DNA from: Verticillium longisporum
Lineage: Eukaryota > Ascomycota > Sordariomycetes > Glomerellales > Plectosphaerellaceae
Length of the DNA: 64,000 bases
Reading direction: 5' to 3'
NCBI GenBank assembly: GCA_019188255.1
Contig: JAETXT010000009.1
Location: 3,410,001 to 3,474,000 of the forward strand
Part shown: piece by piece, positions 46,683-57,332 of the stretch
Numbering within the stretch: the stretch's first letter is position 1
Layout of the letters: the number at the start of each line of letters is the position of its first letter
Translations under genes and position numbers: made by a program
Notes under the pieces: model-generated
The model's database searches: none
What the model was told of the DNA's origin: nothing
The model's input: only the letters and a program-made list of their open reading frames with translations

Positions 46683-47814
46683 ATGGCCGACGTCGCAGAG
46701 TGAGTCCGCTCTGGAGCTTCGGCAAAGGTACCAGGTACTAATTGTCAGCAGGTCCCCCGTCAAACAGGAGCTGGCCTCCAGCCCGACCAAGTCGACAGCA
46801 GATCCCACACCACAAAAGCGCAAAGCATCACCGGCAGACGACGATAGAGATGATGCAATAAAGCGAACAAAAGTTGATTCGCCCGATGACCGCGCACATG
46901 ACGCCCGGCGCATGTCTCACACGAGCGCAGGCTCGAGGCCAGACACGCGCGACCTGCACCACCACGATGCGCCAGACGATCGCGGCCGGCGCGCAAACGC
47001 TACTTCCAAAGACGAAGAGAAGAAGCGTGGAAAGCGACTATTTGGCGGGTTGCTGGGCACGTTGAACCAGTCCGGAGGCGGCGCCCAGTTGAAGCGACGG
47101 CGCGAGATTGAGCAGAGGCAGCAGGAGAGGGTCCAGAGGCAAAAGCTCGAGGCCGAAAAGAGGTCTGCCGAGAGGCTCTCCAGGATCACCCAAGTCCGGA
47201 GAGCTGAGCAGATCAATTTTGAGGAGAAAGTGGTGAGTCTGCCACCACGCTTGGCCGCGTCGCATCGCGCGCTCGAGGATAAAGAGCTGACACGACGATA
47301 GATGAAGACGAGGCACGCGAATCTGCTAGCGAGAGCGCACTCATTACAGACCAAATCCGAGCCTCGAATCGTATGTTCCGTCGAAACCACACGCCCCCAG
47401 TTGCGTTGCTAACTGCATCAACAGTATTACCAGCCGTGGAAGTTCACCCGGGCGCAAGACGATATACTCGACGATCAGATCGCAGACGCCAAAGCGACAA
47501 TCGCAAGGGAGGTTGAGGAGTTCGCTCTCCGCAGAAACCAGCATGACGGAGCGCATGGTCACAGGAGGCTGAGCACATCGCAATACGACAAGAAGGAGCC
47601 AGACGCTGCTGCCAGATCAGCTCCTCCGCCTGCTCCCTCTACGGTGCCGTCGGATGTGACGGGCTCTGCATCGGCAGCTGTGACGCTTCCGGTCCCCGCA
47701 GAAGCTACGAACGAACCGTCTGTAGCGAAAAGTGTGCCGATGCACGACGCGCACCAGCAGGACGAGCCCGGCGACGACGTCGTCGAGGCTGAGGAGGACA
47801 CGGTGATGTACTAA
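46683..47814 (+). CDS. Pinin/SDK/MemA domain protein
   Basis: Spliceosome-associated protein family; human pinin acts with the exon junction complex. Four exons (46683-46699, 46752-47232, 47302-47370, 47425-47814) give 318 residues. The first exon encodes MADVA plus part of the next codon. The conserved block runs through KRLFGGLLGTLNQ, a charged coiled coil (RREIEQRQQERVQRQKLEAE), and YYQPWKFT. An acidic C-terminus ends EEDTVMY. Introns are 51, 69 and 54 bp with clean GT-AG ends. Its position beside RDS3 fits a splicing role. Confidence 0.87.
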
Positions 47815-48666
47815 TGATTTCCATTGACAGTTCATTTTGGAGCCCGAATCGCTGGCAAGCCGTGAATCTTGTTCCTCTTCGTCATTTCTCCCTTTTCTGC
47901 GATACCCCCTGGCTTGAGAAAAAAAGCATCCGGCGTTGACTTCGGCGGGTTTTTTTGATCGACACTCACAGAATGAATCACGCATCTACCATTTGCTAGG
48001 AACTGTGAATACCTTGTCTCTCGACGCCGTTGAAGGTCCCCGCTTGTGCATTACTCGAGCTGTTGATGTTAGACCCCTGCCGCCACTGAACGGCGTACCC
48101 GATTCGACAATCGCCGTCCCGATTAGTCGTCTACGCAAGACCAGAGCCGAGGCTTGTGGGGCAAGCTATGTAGCGAAGGTCGTTCTGCGTCCATCACCAC
48201 ACCGTGGAATACAACGGCAGCCTCCTTGAATGGTTGGCGATGACCCGCCGATGCAGATGTCGATGAGTACAATTTGCTCGAACCACAGACAAGGCGCCGT
48301 GACTTGTCGAGCCAGGCTCGGTTGCCATGGCCATACCAAGCTGGGGTGCCAGGCAGCCAGACTCTGGCCGAGTTCTCGCGCCTGTGACAGACCTTGGGTG
48401 ACAGACCTTGGGTGACGTCGAGGCCCCATCACGGTATGCGTTATGTCGACGGAACAGGCACCTTCATTTGTCATCTGCCCCTGTCCTTGCTCTGACCGGT
48501 TTGTGTATATTTCTGGGTGCAGGATATGTATATATACAAGGGGGGAGAGGAACTTTGACTAGTCCCCCTTCGAGTGTTGTTCGCCTTGAGCTTGCTTCAA
48601 CCCCTCCTCACACCTACCCCTCACCACCAAACACCCATCACCAATCCACATACCCCAAATCCCACC
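47815..48666. other. Intergenic region upstream of epoxide hydrolase
   Basis: About 850 bp. It contains a short direct duplication GACAGACCTTGGGT near 48386-48414 and a TATA element (separate entry). No gene seen. Confidence 0.5.
48525..48536 (+). promoter_or_regulatory. TATA box of the epoxide hydrolase gene
   Basis: TATGTATATATA about 130 bp before the ATG, followed by a CT-rich leader. This is the clearest TATA element in the window. Strong TATA promoters in fungi often go with regulated or inducible genes. Confidence 0.6.
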
Positions 48667-49698
48667 ATGTCGACGTCCAAACTCGTGCCCAACGACCCGC
48701 GCGTCGAACGCAAGGAGGCCAAGGTCAGGGGCAAGACCTACTCGTACCTCCATGGCAAGCCCGAGGGCGGTGAGACGCCCAAGGGTGTCGTCCTCCTGGT
48801 GCACGGCTTCCCCGACTTCAGCTTTGGCTGGCGCTACCAGATCCCCCAGCTCCAGGCCATGGGCTACGAGGTCATCGCCCCCGACACGCTCGGCTACGGT
48901 CACACCGACGCCCCTGACGGCATTGAGCCCTACACCCAGAAGGAGATGGCCCACGACATGGCGGCCCTCGCCGAGGCCGTCCTCGGCCCCAACCCCCGAG
49001 TCGTCCTCGGCGGCCACGACTGGGGCGGCGTCCTCGTTTGGCGCACGGCCATGTACCACCCGGAGCTCGTCGTCGGCGTCTTCTCCGTCTGCACGCCCTA
49101 CTTCCCGCCCAACCCGCGCTACTTCAGCCTCGAGTCCCTCGTCAACTCGGGCCGCCTGCCGAGCTTCCGCTACCAGCTGCAGTTCATCAGCGGCGACGTC
49201 GAGGCCCACGTCAAGACGGACGACGACATCCGCCAGGCCCTCGTCAGCATCTACGGCGGCCGCACCCCCGACGGCCAGTTCGGCTTCAGCGCCGAAAAGG
49301 GCTTCAAGTTTGACCTCTTCGGCCGCATCGGCGCCTCGCCCCTCGTGTCCAAGGCCGAGGAGGACCACTACGTCGAGACCTTTGCGCGCAACGGCCTCCA
49401 CGGCCCGCTGAACTGGTACCGCACGCGCGAGCTCGCCTTTGCCGACGAGCAGCCGTTTGTCGAGAAGCGCTGGCGGTTCGAGGTGCCGTGCTTCTTTGTC
49501 TCGGCCGCCAAGGACTTGGCGCTGACGCCCGACATGGCCAAGGGCATGGGCGCGCACTTTGACGACCTGACGACCGAGTCGGTCGAGGCCGGTCACTGGG
49601 CGCTGTGGCAGAAGGCCGACGAGATCAACGCCATGCTGAAGGCGTGGTTTGCCGAGAAGATTGAGGGCAAGGCGGCTGGCGTCAAGGCGGCTCTGTGA
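48667..49698 (+). CDS. Soluble epoxide hydrolase (alpha/beta hydrolase)
   Basis: Single exon, 343 residues, no signal peptide, so probably cytosolic. HGFPD at 46-50 supplies the oxyanion hole, and Asp118 in GGHDWGG is the nucleophile. The Asp rather than Ser marks it as an epoxide hydrolase or dehalogenase rather than an esterase. His310 in AGHWALWQ completes the triad with an acidic residue that I cannot pinpoint. The helical lid between about 140 and 245 should contain two tyrosines for ring opening. The substrate is unknown; fungal members detoxify aromatic epoxides or act on fatty-acid epoxides. It has a good TATA box. Confidence 0.87.
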   Translation: MSTSKLVPNDPRVERKEAKVRGKTYSYLHGKPEGGETPKGVVLLVHGFPDFSFGWRYQIPQLQAMGYEVIAPDTLGYGHTDAPDGIEPYTQKEMAHDMAALAEAVLGPNPRVVLGGHDWGGVLVWRTAMYHPELVVGVFSVCTPYFPPNPRYFSLESLVNSGRLPSFRYQLQFISGDVEAHVKTDDDIRQALVSIYGGRTPDGQFGFSAEKGFKFDLFGRIGASPLVSKAEEDHYVETFARNGLHGPLNWYRTRELAFADEQPFVEKRWRFEVPCFFVSAAKDLALTPDMAKGMGAHFDDLTTESVEAGHWALWQKADEINAMLKAWFAEKIEGKAAGVKAAL

Positions 49699-50324
49699 GG
49701 GCTTGCACGTTGTTACGCATGATATTTTTAGCAATTGATGATTCAGGATGTTTGAACGGTAGGATCCTTGCAGTCACTTGTTCAATCAGCGGCAAGGAAG
49801 CTGCATGTATCGATAATTGTGTGTATTGAATACCTCCGTGATATCTTGGCCCCTCTCCTTTGAAAACCGAAGTGCATGATGCTCGACTACGTCATGCACC
49901 ACCTCTTAGTAGTGGCAATCAACTTGTCGAATCCTGGGGTATCCTTTACAGGCCACGATTGCAGGCTCGTGGCGACCAGAGGGAGCCCATCGCACAAACG
50001 TCCCAGAAGGGACGACTCGGCTCATAGGGGCTCGCCAGCCAGGCCGAGGTCTTCTGTCGACCTGACGACCTGTGGTTTCACTGGTGCCGTTGTATTCCCG
50101 ACAGCCTGGTGACAAGACCGGTCCCTCGCTCAGCGTGCCACGTGCCGCGTGTCCCGCCTGCAGTCCAGTCGCAAGCCTCCGCACGAACAACCGCGAGAAG
50201 CACGCCCCAGCCGTCTCACCCACCAAGACGAGACACCCTCAGCGAAAGCTCCGCACAGCGCCCTCGGCCATGCAGCCGCACCAGCCTTGTCAAAACACAA
50301 TCGCTTCAACACCCCCTGACCCCC
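49699..50324. other. Convergent intergenic region
   Basis: About 625 bp between epoxide hydrolase and CRIPT stops. No gene seen. Confidence 0.5.
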
Positions 50325-50687
50325 TCACTTGAGCGTAAACTTCTGCCCCGCCACCACCGGCGCAGCCCCCTTCTTCTTGTTCGCCCGGCCGCACCCGGCG
50401 CACGAGTCGGCCCGGTACGCGCACGACTGGCACAGCGCGTGGCCCTGCGCGACGCGCGTCTTGCACGTGCCGCAGGCGCTCGAGTACTGCGCGTACGGGT
50501 TCTTGGCCGCCTTGGAGAGGAGCTTGCTCTTGCCGATGCCCGTCTGCCCGAGCGTCGCCGACTTGCTGCCGCCGGCCGCCGACGAGGAGGCCGCCGAGCC
50601 GTGGTAGAGTTCCGACTTCTTCTTGACGGTCGGGGTCGCGAGGGTCGTGGCGCCCTTGCCGAGTTTTTGACACTTGGAGCAGACCAT
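50325..50687 (-). CDS. CRIPT: CRIPT-family cysteine-rich zinc protein
   Basis: Single exon, 120 residues. It has CxxC pairs at Cys3-Cys6 (MVCSKCQKLG), then CGTCK, CQSC and CAGCG, and ends in KFTLK. The length is close to the roughly 100-residue animal protein. Animal CRIPT was named for PDZ binding, but later work placed it in spliceosomal complexes, including the minor spliceosome. It lies within 5 kb of RDS3 and the pinin-domain gene, but the promoters are not shared. The frame is intact. The start is the only ATG giving the conserved N-terminus. Confidence 0.92.
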   Translation of the reverse strand: MVCSKCQKLGKGATTLATPTVKKKSELYHGSAASSSAAGGSKSATLGQTGIGKSKLLSKAAKNPYAQYSSACGTCKTRVAQGHALCQSCAYRADSCAGCGRANKKKGAAPVVAGQKFTLK

Positions 50688-51051
50688 TTCTCTGCTCTTT
50701 CTCTGCTCTTTCTCTGCTCTCTTTCTCTGGGAAGGGCGAATGTCGATGATGGATGAATCGAAATGGCAGGTGTGTGGCGATGGTGGTGTTTGGCGCGAGT
50801 TGGGGAGGTCCTTGGGGAGGCGCTTGGAGGATGACGATTTATGATAAGATAACCATCTCGGCGCGAAGATGCTGCCCCACATGGAAGGTCCAGAGCCGTA
50901 CATTTCAACCACGACCCTTTGAATACAGTATCACACGATCACCAATGTCAAGTATTTTGAAGAATTGATTCGAGACAAAAATTGTCGCTGAATGTAAAAT
51001 TGTAAACTAAAATAAATGAAGCTCGCTTTTCTGCCCTTTCCGTGCGCACTC
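50688..51051. other. Intergenic region CRIPT / permease
   Basis: 364 bp, with TCTCTGCTCTT tandem units near 50687-50725 in the CRIPT leader. Otherwise AT-rich. Confidence 0.5.
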
Positions 51052-52777
51052 TTATGCGATCCAGAACCACACCTTCTGCAGCCAGTTCTTCGCAACGGGC
51101 TCAACGTCCATGGCCGCGAGCTCCTCCATCTCCTTGACACCGGTGACAACATCAACGTCGGCAATCTTGCGCGCCAGCGGCGTGCGGAACCAGAGCTTGT
51201 GGCCGAGGTAGAGCACAAGGAAAATGGGGATCGTGATGTAGGCGGCGAGGAAGTCTTGAACATCAAACTGGCCAGGGAAGAAGAGCTGGAAGCCGTTGGT
51301 CAGAGTCAGGATGATGAGCACAACAAGGCAGATCCAAGTGGCGTAGGGCTGCAGCGGCGTCTTGTAAGGCATGCGGTGCATCATGTTGTGGAAAATCATG
51401 GCCTTGCGGAAGCGGATGTAGGTGATCATGACAACGATCCAGGCAATGTAGCCGCTGATGGTGCTGATGTTCATGAACCATGTGAAGACGGTAGCTCCGT
51501 TGGTGCTGACGTTGAGGTAGGCGAGCAGGCCGATAGCCCAGGTGCAGAGGATGGCGACGTAGGGGACGCCGTTCTTGCTGGTGCGTGCGCAGAACTTGGG
51601 CGCCTGGCCGTTGAGGGAGAGACTGTAGAGAATACGGCTGCCAGTGTAGAGGAAGGCGTTGCCGGCAGACCACGCCGAAGTCAGAATAGCAGCGTTAATG
51701 ATGTGGTTGAGAACGCCGATGCCGGCCAGCTGAATGCCGATGACCCAGGGCGACGAGTTGGCGTTGGAGTCGGGGTTCAGCAGGTTGGGGTTGTCGGAGG
51801 GAACAATGACGCCGATCATGAGGGAGCCGAGGCCGTAAAAGACGGCAAGGCGGTAGATGAAGCGGCGCGCGGCCTTGGGCACGTTGCGACGGGGGCGACA
51901 GTCTCACCGGCGGCCAGGGCAATCAGTTCGGGCGAGGTGATGAAGGCGAAACCGGCGCGCGAGAAGCCAGACCAGTAGGCGAGGAAGCGACCGGTGCTGC
52001 CATCAGCCATGTAGGGTTTGAAGGCGCCGGGGTTGTTCCAGTAGCGGAAGCCCTTGCGGTCGCCGTCAGGGGCGCCGCCGAGCATGATGACGAGACTCGT
52101 CATGATGAGACCGAGGATGGTGAGGAGTTTGATGCTGGCGAACCAGAACTCGGCTTCACCAAAGATGGAAACGGCAAAAATGTTGAGAGCCAGCGTGACG
52201 ATAAGGATGATGGTGATCCAGACGGCAGCAGGCACGGGTGTGTTCCAGTAGTCGAGAAGGATGGCGCCGGCCGAGGCCTCGGCGCCAACGAGCATGGCAT
52301 AGGCGTACCAGTAATTCCAACCAGCAGCGAATCCCAGGCTGGGCTCGACAAATCGCTCGACAAAGTAGGGAATGGAAATGCCCTTGAGAGGAAGATATGT
52401 TGCCATCTCGCCAAGCTCGTTCATGATGTTCCAGACGATGAGCATCATGGATAGGTAGCCCATGAAGAGGGGGGCTGGACCGACGACTGACAGAATGGCG
52501 CCCGAGCCGACGAAGAGACCGGTTCCGATGCTTGAGGCTGGTTAGTGCAGAACGAATGGAACAGAGAAGAGGGTAGTACTCACGCGCCACCGAGGGCGAG
52601 AAACTGAATGTGTCGGCTCTTCAGACCACGGTGTAGTTGATCATTCTGGGCGACAAGATCGGGGGTTCCGTCGTTTAGTGTCTTGAAGTTGACGTCGCCA
52701 GCAAACTCGACAGCATCGCCTCGGTGCTCCACGTCCGGTGCGCCGCTGGGCGAGTGGGAGTCGTATCCCTTCTCCAT
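51052..52777 (-). CDS. YAT-family amino-acid permease, frame broken once
   Basis: Proton-coupled amino-acid importer of the plasma membrane. Exons 52584-52777 and 51052-52530 give 557 residues if one base is restored, the normal family length. A hydrophilic N-terminus leads to HRGLKSRHIQFLALGGA, then IGTGLFVGSG (first transmembrane helix) and about 12 hydrophobic segments. The C-terminal tail contains a GVKEMEELAAMD stretch. At the run of five G on the plus strand (51891-51895) one base is missing, near residue 277. Upstream reads AGETVAP and downstream RRNVPKAARRF, a continuous motif in this family. Substrate is unassigned; a broad or acidic amino-acid permease is possible. Confidence 0.9.
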
Positions 52778-54712
52778 GTTTGCGTCTCGCGGATATCAGT
52801 CAACTTCCCAAGTCGGCCAGCAGTTGGATAGCAGCAATGGAAGAGAGGCGTAAGGGGGGAGGAGGAAAGTACGAGACTGAAGAAGAGAAGGAAACGGGAA
52901 AAAGGCCAAGGCGGGCGAAGATCTCTTAACGTCTTGGACACGCCTCAGAGTCGGGCTCGGAAGGGGGAGGAGCCAGCGGGGGAGAGGGAGGGTGCCCAGG
53001 GTTTTTGTGTGGCTGGCTTGCATCCGGCTTGGAGAAGCTTGATCGCACCGTTCGTGGTACTTGGGCCGTGGGAGGCCGACAAAGTGCCGCCGTTCGGGGC
53101 GTCGCGTCTCGTCGAGGGCTGCGGGGTGACGTTCTACCCCAGCATTTGGCCAGGTTCTGCGGGCGGGCTTGGGAAAGCCAAGACACGATATCCAAGAGGC
53201 GGACGTAGCGCCAAGAAAGGCGTCGAGGGAGACCTAGACCCAATGAGGCAGCTCAGGTGGCACATGGTTCCCACTGTAGATCCTTCAATGTGTCAGAGAC
53301 TGCGGAGGCCATGGAGACGATGTGGATGAGATGACCGATTCAGGGCACGAGCGGCGGTTGGTGATTGGGGAAAATGGGTAGCTTATCTGGCAGCGTGGCG
53401 GGCTGCACGCGATCTGGTCAGAGGCCGGCGTCCGTTTCCATGCAACAGCATGCGGAGCAGGGGTTCAGTCCGAGAAGGGCAGCTAGGTGGATTCGTGCGC
53501 TGCAGGCAAAGAGGATATACACTGGGAGCGTGAGGATTCGCGAGATGGAGAGCGGCCCATTGGAATGTTGAGGTGGCAGATGTAGACCAGTACCTTGCTC
53601 TCCGAGACATGGGATATCTTCTTTGGCACTCCAGGGTCACTGTCACTGCTCGCGGGACCAGCACAGCAGCCAAGCCAGTTTGGGCGCCGTGGCTTGCGCT
53701 TGCGGCGTCGCCTAGACTTTTTGGGGGCGAACGAGGACACTGCACTCGGAGCATTTTTTTTTTCTCTTGGTAGGGCCTGCCTCAGGTGAGTGCCCAGGCC
53801 GGTACCTACTTCCCTACCTAGCAGCTAGCACCTGCCGCGGTATCCACCAGGTAAGGCAATGGAAGGCTAGACGCGGCATCGCAACAGGGGGAAGAGCGTT
53901 CTGCTCTGTCGCTGCCCGCAGTCTTCTCCAAATCCCCAACTCTTTCCCTAGTAGCTTCCCCCATAGCTCTCCCCCCAAATACATGATTTCGTAGGCCGTC
54001 GATGGAAGGCAGAAAAACCTAATCCATCAGATCCACGATCAAACGCAACATAAACCTCAGAATCATCATCAGAATACAAACGAGTCAGTCTGCAACACAC
54101 CAGACGACGTAAATGCCTCTTGTTTCTTGGAAGCTTCGTATCAAATCTCGCCCCCTCCCCCCCTCGCCTTCTGATCATACGCCCTATCTAAAAGTTTCCA
54201 CAACCGACCATCGGATTGCCATTCCGAGCCCGCTGGTCCCGTGTCGGCCGCACCAGTTGTCCAGCCCTGTGTCCAAGCTCCTGATAAGCCGCCAACATCC
54301 TATTGTACTACGCCCTGGTGCATTTGTTTTCGATCGACAAACGCCCTTGACTAGTACCGCGCCGCTATCACTCCCCCGGATTCTCGTTCCGACGACATGG
54401 CGCCGAGTCTCTTCCGATCCCGACCGCCTTCCGACCCCTTGGCACCAACTTGCAACACGCAACCCGCATTACAGCAACTGAGAAAAGTAGTTGATTATCT
54501 TTTTAGTCTCGGCCTGCCCGGTTGGCGCTGACCATCAGCCCATCATTATCACGACATGTCGGGGTCGATCCTCCTATCATTTGTTTCTTACCCCAGTGTT
54601 CACCCCAGTCAACCCCAGTTGTTGCCGTCGTCATCACTGCCGACTCCTTCCGTTCCCCAGAAACCCCCCGTCTGTCAGTTACATCGTCCACTAATTACGT
54701 CGTGCCCGCGAC
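52778..54712. other. Intergenic region permease / ERG6
   Basis: About 1.9 kb upstream of the permease and downstream of ERG6. It contains an ACCT/AGGT cluster near 53801-53855 and a T-run near 53753-53763. No conserved frame is seen. Confidence 0.5.
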
Positions 54713-56055
54713 TCATGGTTGTGCAGGCTTGCGTCCCACCATGAGGTACATCGGCGTGAACAACTTCTGCTTGCCGCCCTCGACGAGCCCATCCGACGCC
54801 CTCGCGAGCGCGAACGCTGTCTTCTGCGTGCCCGCCGGCGCCAGGCGCAGCGTTTCCATGGCACCCATGAATTGGTGGCCGACGGCTCGTCCCCAGCGCG
54901 TCATGCCAATGCTCTTCACAATGTCCATGGCCGACTGCGTAAACTTGAGCTCGCCGGACAGCGGGCCGTACCAAGGCAGAGGGTCCGGCCTGTCCGCGAG
55001 GTCCTCGTGGTGAAGCAGCTCAAACCCGGCCGCCTCCATCGCCACGAGGCCCTCCTTCCTCGACACCATGTTGGCAATGCCGCTACCGACTTCAATGTCG
55101 AGACGCACCCGCCGATGCTCCACCTTGTCGTTGTCGTATGCGTCGGTCATGAGCCATTCGTACACGCCGAACACGCCGCCAGGCTTCAGCACCCGCTGGA
55201 TCTCCGAGTACACTCCCTCGAGCCGCGATGCGTGCACCGTCGCCTCGATCGCGTACACGGCATCGAAGCTGTTGTCCGGGAACGGCATATGCATAAAGTC
55301 GCCCTTGACGAACTCTAGGCGGTCTGACATCTTGGCTTGGGCCGCATAATGCGTCGCCCGGTCAATCTGGTAGTCGTTGTTGTTGAGGCCCGTCACGTGC
55401 GCCCCCGTGAATGTGGCGATCTGCCTGGCCGGCCCGCCGACGCCGCAGCCCACGTCGAGAGCACGCGCGCCCACCGCGAGGTGCATGCGGTGCGCGAGGT
55501 AATGCTCGTGGCGGGCAATGGCCTTCTCGAACCCCTCGCCGACGGCGAATCGGCAGAAGTGGAACGACTGGCACCAGCCGTATTCGTAGAGGTCCGTTGC
55601 GAGGTTGTAGTAACTGTGAAGGTCGCTGTCAGCCTTATTTCTTTGTTCTCCTCCGTTTCCTCCTTCTCTATTGGCCTTTTCTGTTTCTCTCGTTCTTCCT
55701 TGGCCGCCGGGTCCTCAGTGAAGACGCATCAACTAATACCAGAGTCTCCTTAATGACGACCACGCTGGTTTCGGGGAGCCAAGTTGGGTGTAAAAAGATC
55801 AACTTACTGGCGTGTCAAGCTGGCGTAGTCTGCAACACGCGCCTCGCGGTCGGCTGCCGTCTCGGCATCAGCTGACTTGTCGTCAAAGTGCTTGAAGTAC
55901 TCGTCGACGGCAAGCTTTTTGGCGGCGGCATCCTTGCTGAACATGGCCGTCACGCCGCCCTTGAGTTGCGCTGTTTTGCCGTGCATGATCTTGTTGAACG
56001 CTGCATCTCGGCTGTGGTCCTCAGGCTGGAGGATCGAAGCTTTGGAGGAGACCAT
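54713..56055 (-). CDS. ERG6: Sterol 24-C-methyltransferase ERG6
   Basis: Adds the C-24 methyl group in ergosterol synthesis, at the ER and lipid droplets. Exons 55808-56055 and 54713-55613 give 382 residues. The join reads LTRHYYNLATDLYEYGW, a family hallmark. SAM-binding motif I is ALDVGCGVGG (134-143), followed by GLNNNDYQI, IEATVHA and PGGVFGVYEW. The sterol-binding C-terminal domain is complete. The 194-bp intron is unusually long for this window. The upstream region carries a dense motif cluster (separate entry) that may be sterol control. The frame is intact. Confidence 0.96.
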
Positions 56056-57332
56056 CTTGGTGGCGGCTGTTGAAGTTGAAAGATAGGCGAAGGTGAAACC
56101 GGAACGATGGGAAATAACCGCTGATGCTGTTGAATTGGGGGATGCTTGTGATACTGACGACGGGACACAGAGGCCGAGTCTTATATGTGCCCATGAACTC
56201 GATTCACCTCGGCCAAAGCCCTTCACGAGCAATCTTACTGTTTGCTCGAGATAGTCTCTTGAAACCGAAACCCGGAATCCCTACTGCGGCATGCGAATAC
56301 GCCAGCTGGGAGACGGCGCTGCGGCATCCCTCTATCATATTTGCGAATACGCCGAAAAATCATAGAGTCCAAGGTGGAGGAGGAAAGCATATTCTAGGAA
56401 AGAAGTGCGAATACGCCGCGCTCAATCGACTCTTGAGACAAACAAGCTGCAGAAATATCAGATGTAGTTCTCATTTTCCTTTGACAGGCTTGCGAATACG
56501 CCAGTTGCTGGCTCCTTCTGCCTGTGATGTCGCGAATACGCTTAGCTTAGAAGCGCGAATACGAATAAGAGGAGGGGACCCGCAATTCCATGTTGCTGTG
56601 AATTCAAGACGCCGGGGCGAGGAACCCAAGCTAGAGGTTGAAAAGAAAGCTATGGGCAAACGGTACTGGCTGTTATTTCTGAGCTCAGTGGTGCGAATAC
56701 GAACATGAAGTGGCTTCGTGATGCTCTGCTCGTCTTGATTGTGTGGCATGAAGAGGTTGCCGCGGCCTCGCCTATCGAGCCGATTGCGCCGCCTCGGGCA
56801 TGGCGAGGCAGCTCTCCGGCAATCTCTTTGCAGCCAGGGGTACAAGAATTCACTCTTTCCCTGGGAGGTGTGCTGGCACTTGAAGACTGCTGTTCCGTGT
56901 CGGCCCAGGGAGCATGCGGCTTCGATCAACTTTGCCGCACGCACGCCCACGAAGAGAAGGCCTAGCTGGATAACATGTGGCACCCAGACCTGTTCGGTCC
57001 CTTTGACACGTTATTGCCCGATTCGAATGCGGAAATTCAAAAATTCTTAAGGCAAGGAGGGAGGGGCTCCTGTGCTACTGGCCACCCCTAACAGATTGGC
57101 TCCCTCGGTCTGGTTTGGGGATTATCCCGGATCGAACCGGCTGCCGGGTCTTGTAGAAGGGGCGGCTTCAAACCTCACTCGCTTTTTGCTGGATTAGGGT
57201 GTCCATTGCTCGATCCCAAGTGCAGCTAAAAGCTCGGATCCTGACAGGAGGTGTGTCTACAGACAACAAGTGGTCAATCACGGCGCAGGACAATGTCTTG
57301 ACTTGTTGGCTCCCTCTACAGAAGTTGTAAGT
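56056..57332. other. Intergenic region ERG6 upstream
   Basis: About 1.28 kb between the ERG6 start and the stop of the PLP enzyme. It contains the GCGAATACG cluster at 56293-56701. A small plus-strand frame (56705-56965, 86 codons) starts right after the last motif copy and opens with a possible signal peptide. I do not annotate it as a gene because nothing else supports it. Confidence 0.5.
56293..56701 (+). promoter_or_regulatory. Cluster of seven GCGAATACG motifs upstream of ERG6
   Basis: Exact copies start at 56293, 56343, 56407, 56492, 56532, 56555 and 56693, all in the same orientation. The first four continue as GCGAATACGCC. The spacing is irregular (23-138 bp), so it is not a tandem satellite. 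Several copies have a second CGAA close by: CGAATACGAA at 56556 and 56694, and CGAATACGCCGAA at 56344. The cluster covers about 240-650 bp before the ERG6 start. In Fusarium graminearum the sterol regulator FgSR was reported to bind an element with two CGAA repeats. A role here as a binding platform is inference. Confidence 0.65.

Noticed and set aside
57120..57165. A possible minus-strand tRNA around GGTTCGATCC
   Set aside because: The T-stem does not pair properly and I cannot find a matching D arm or acceptor stem.
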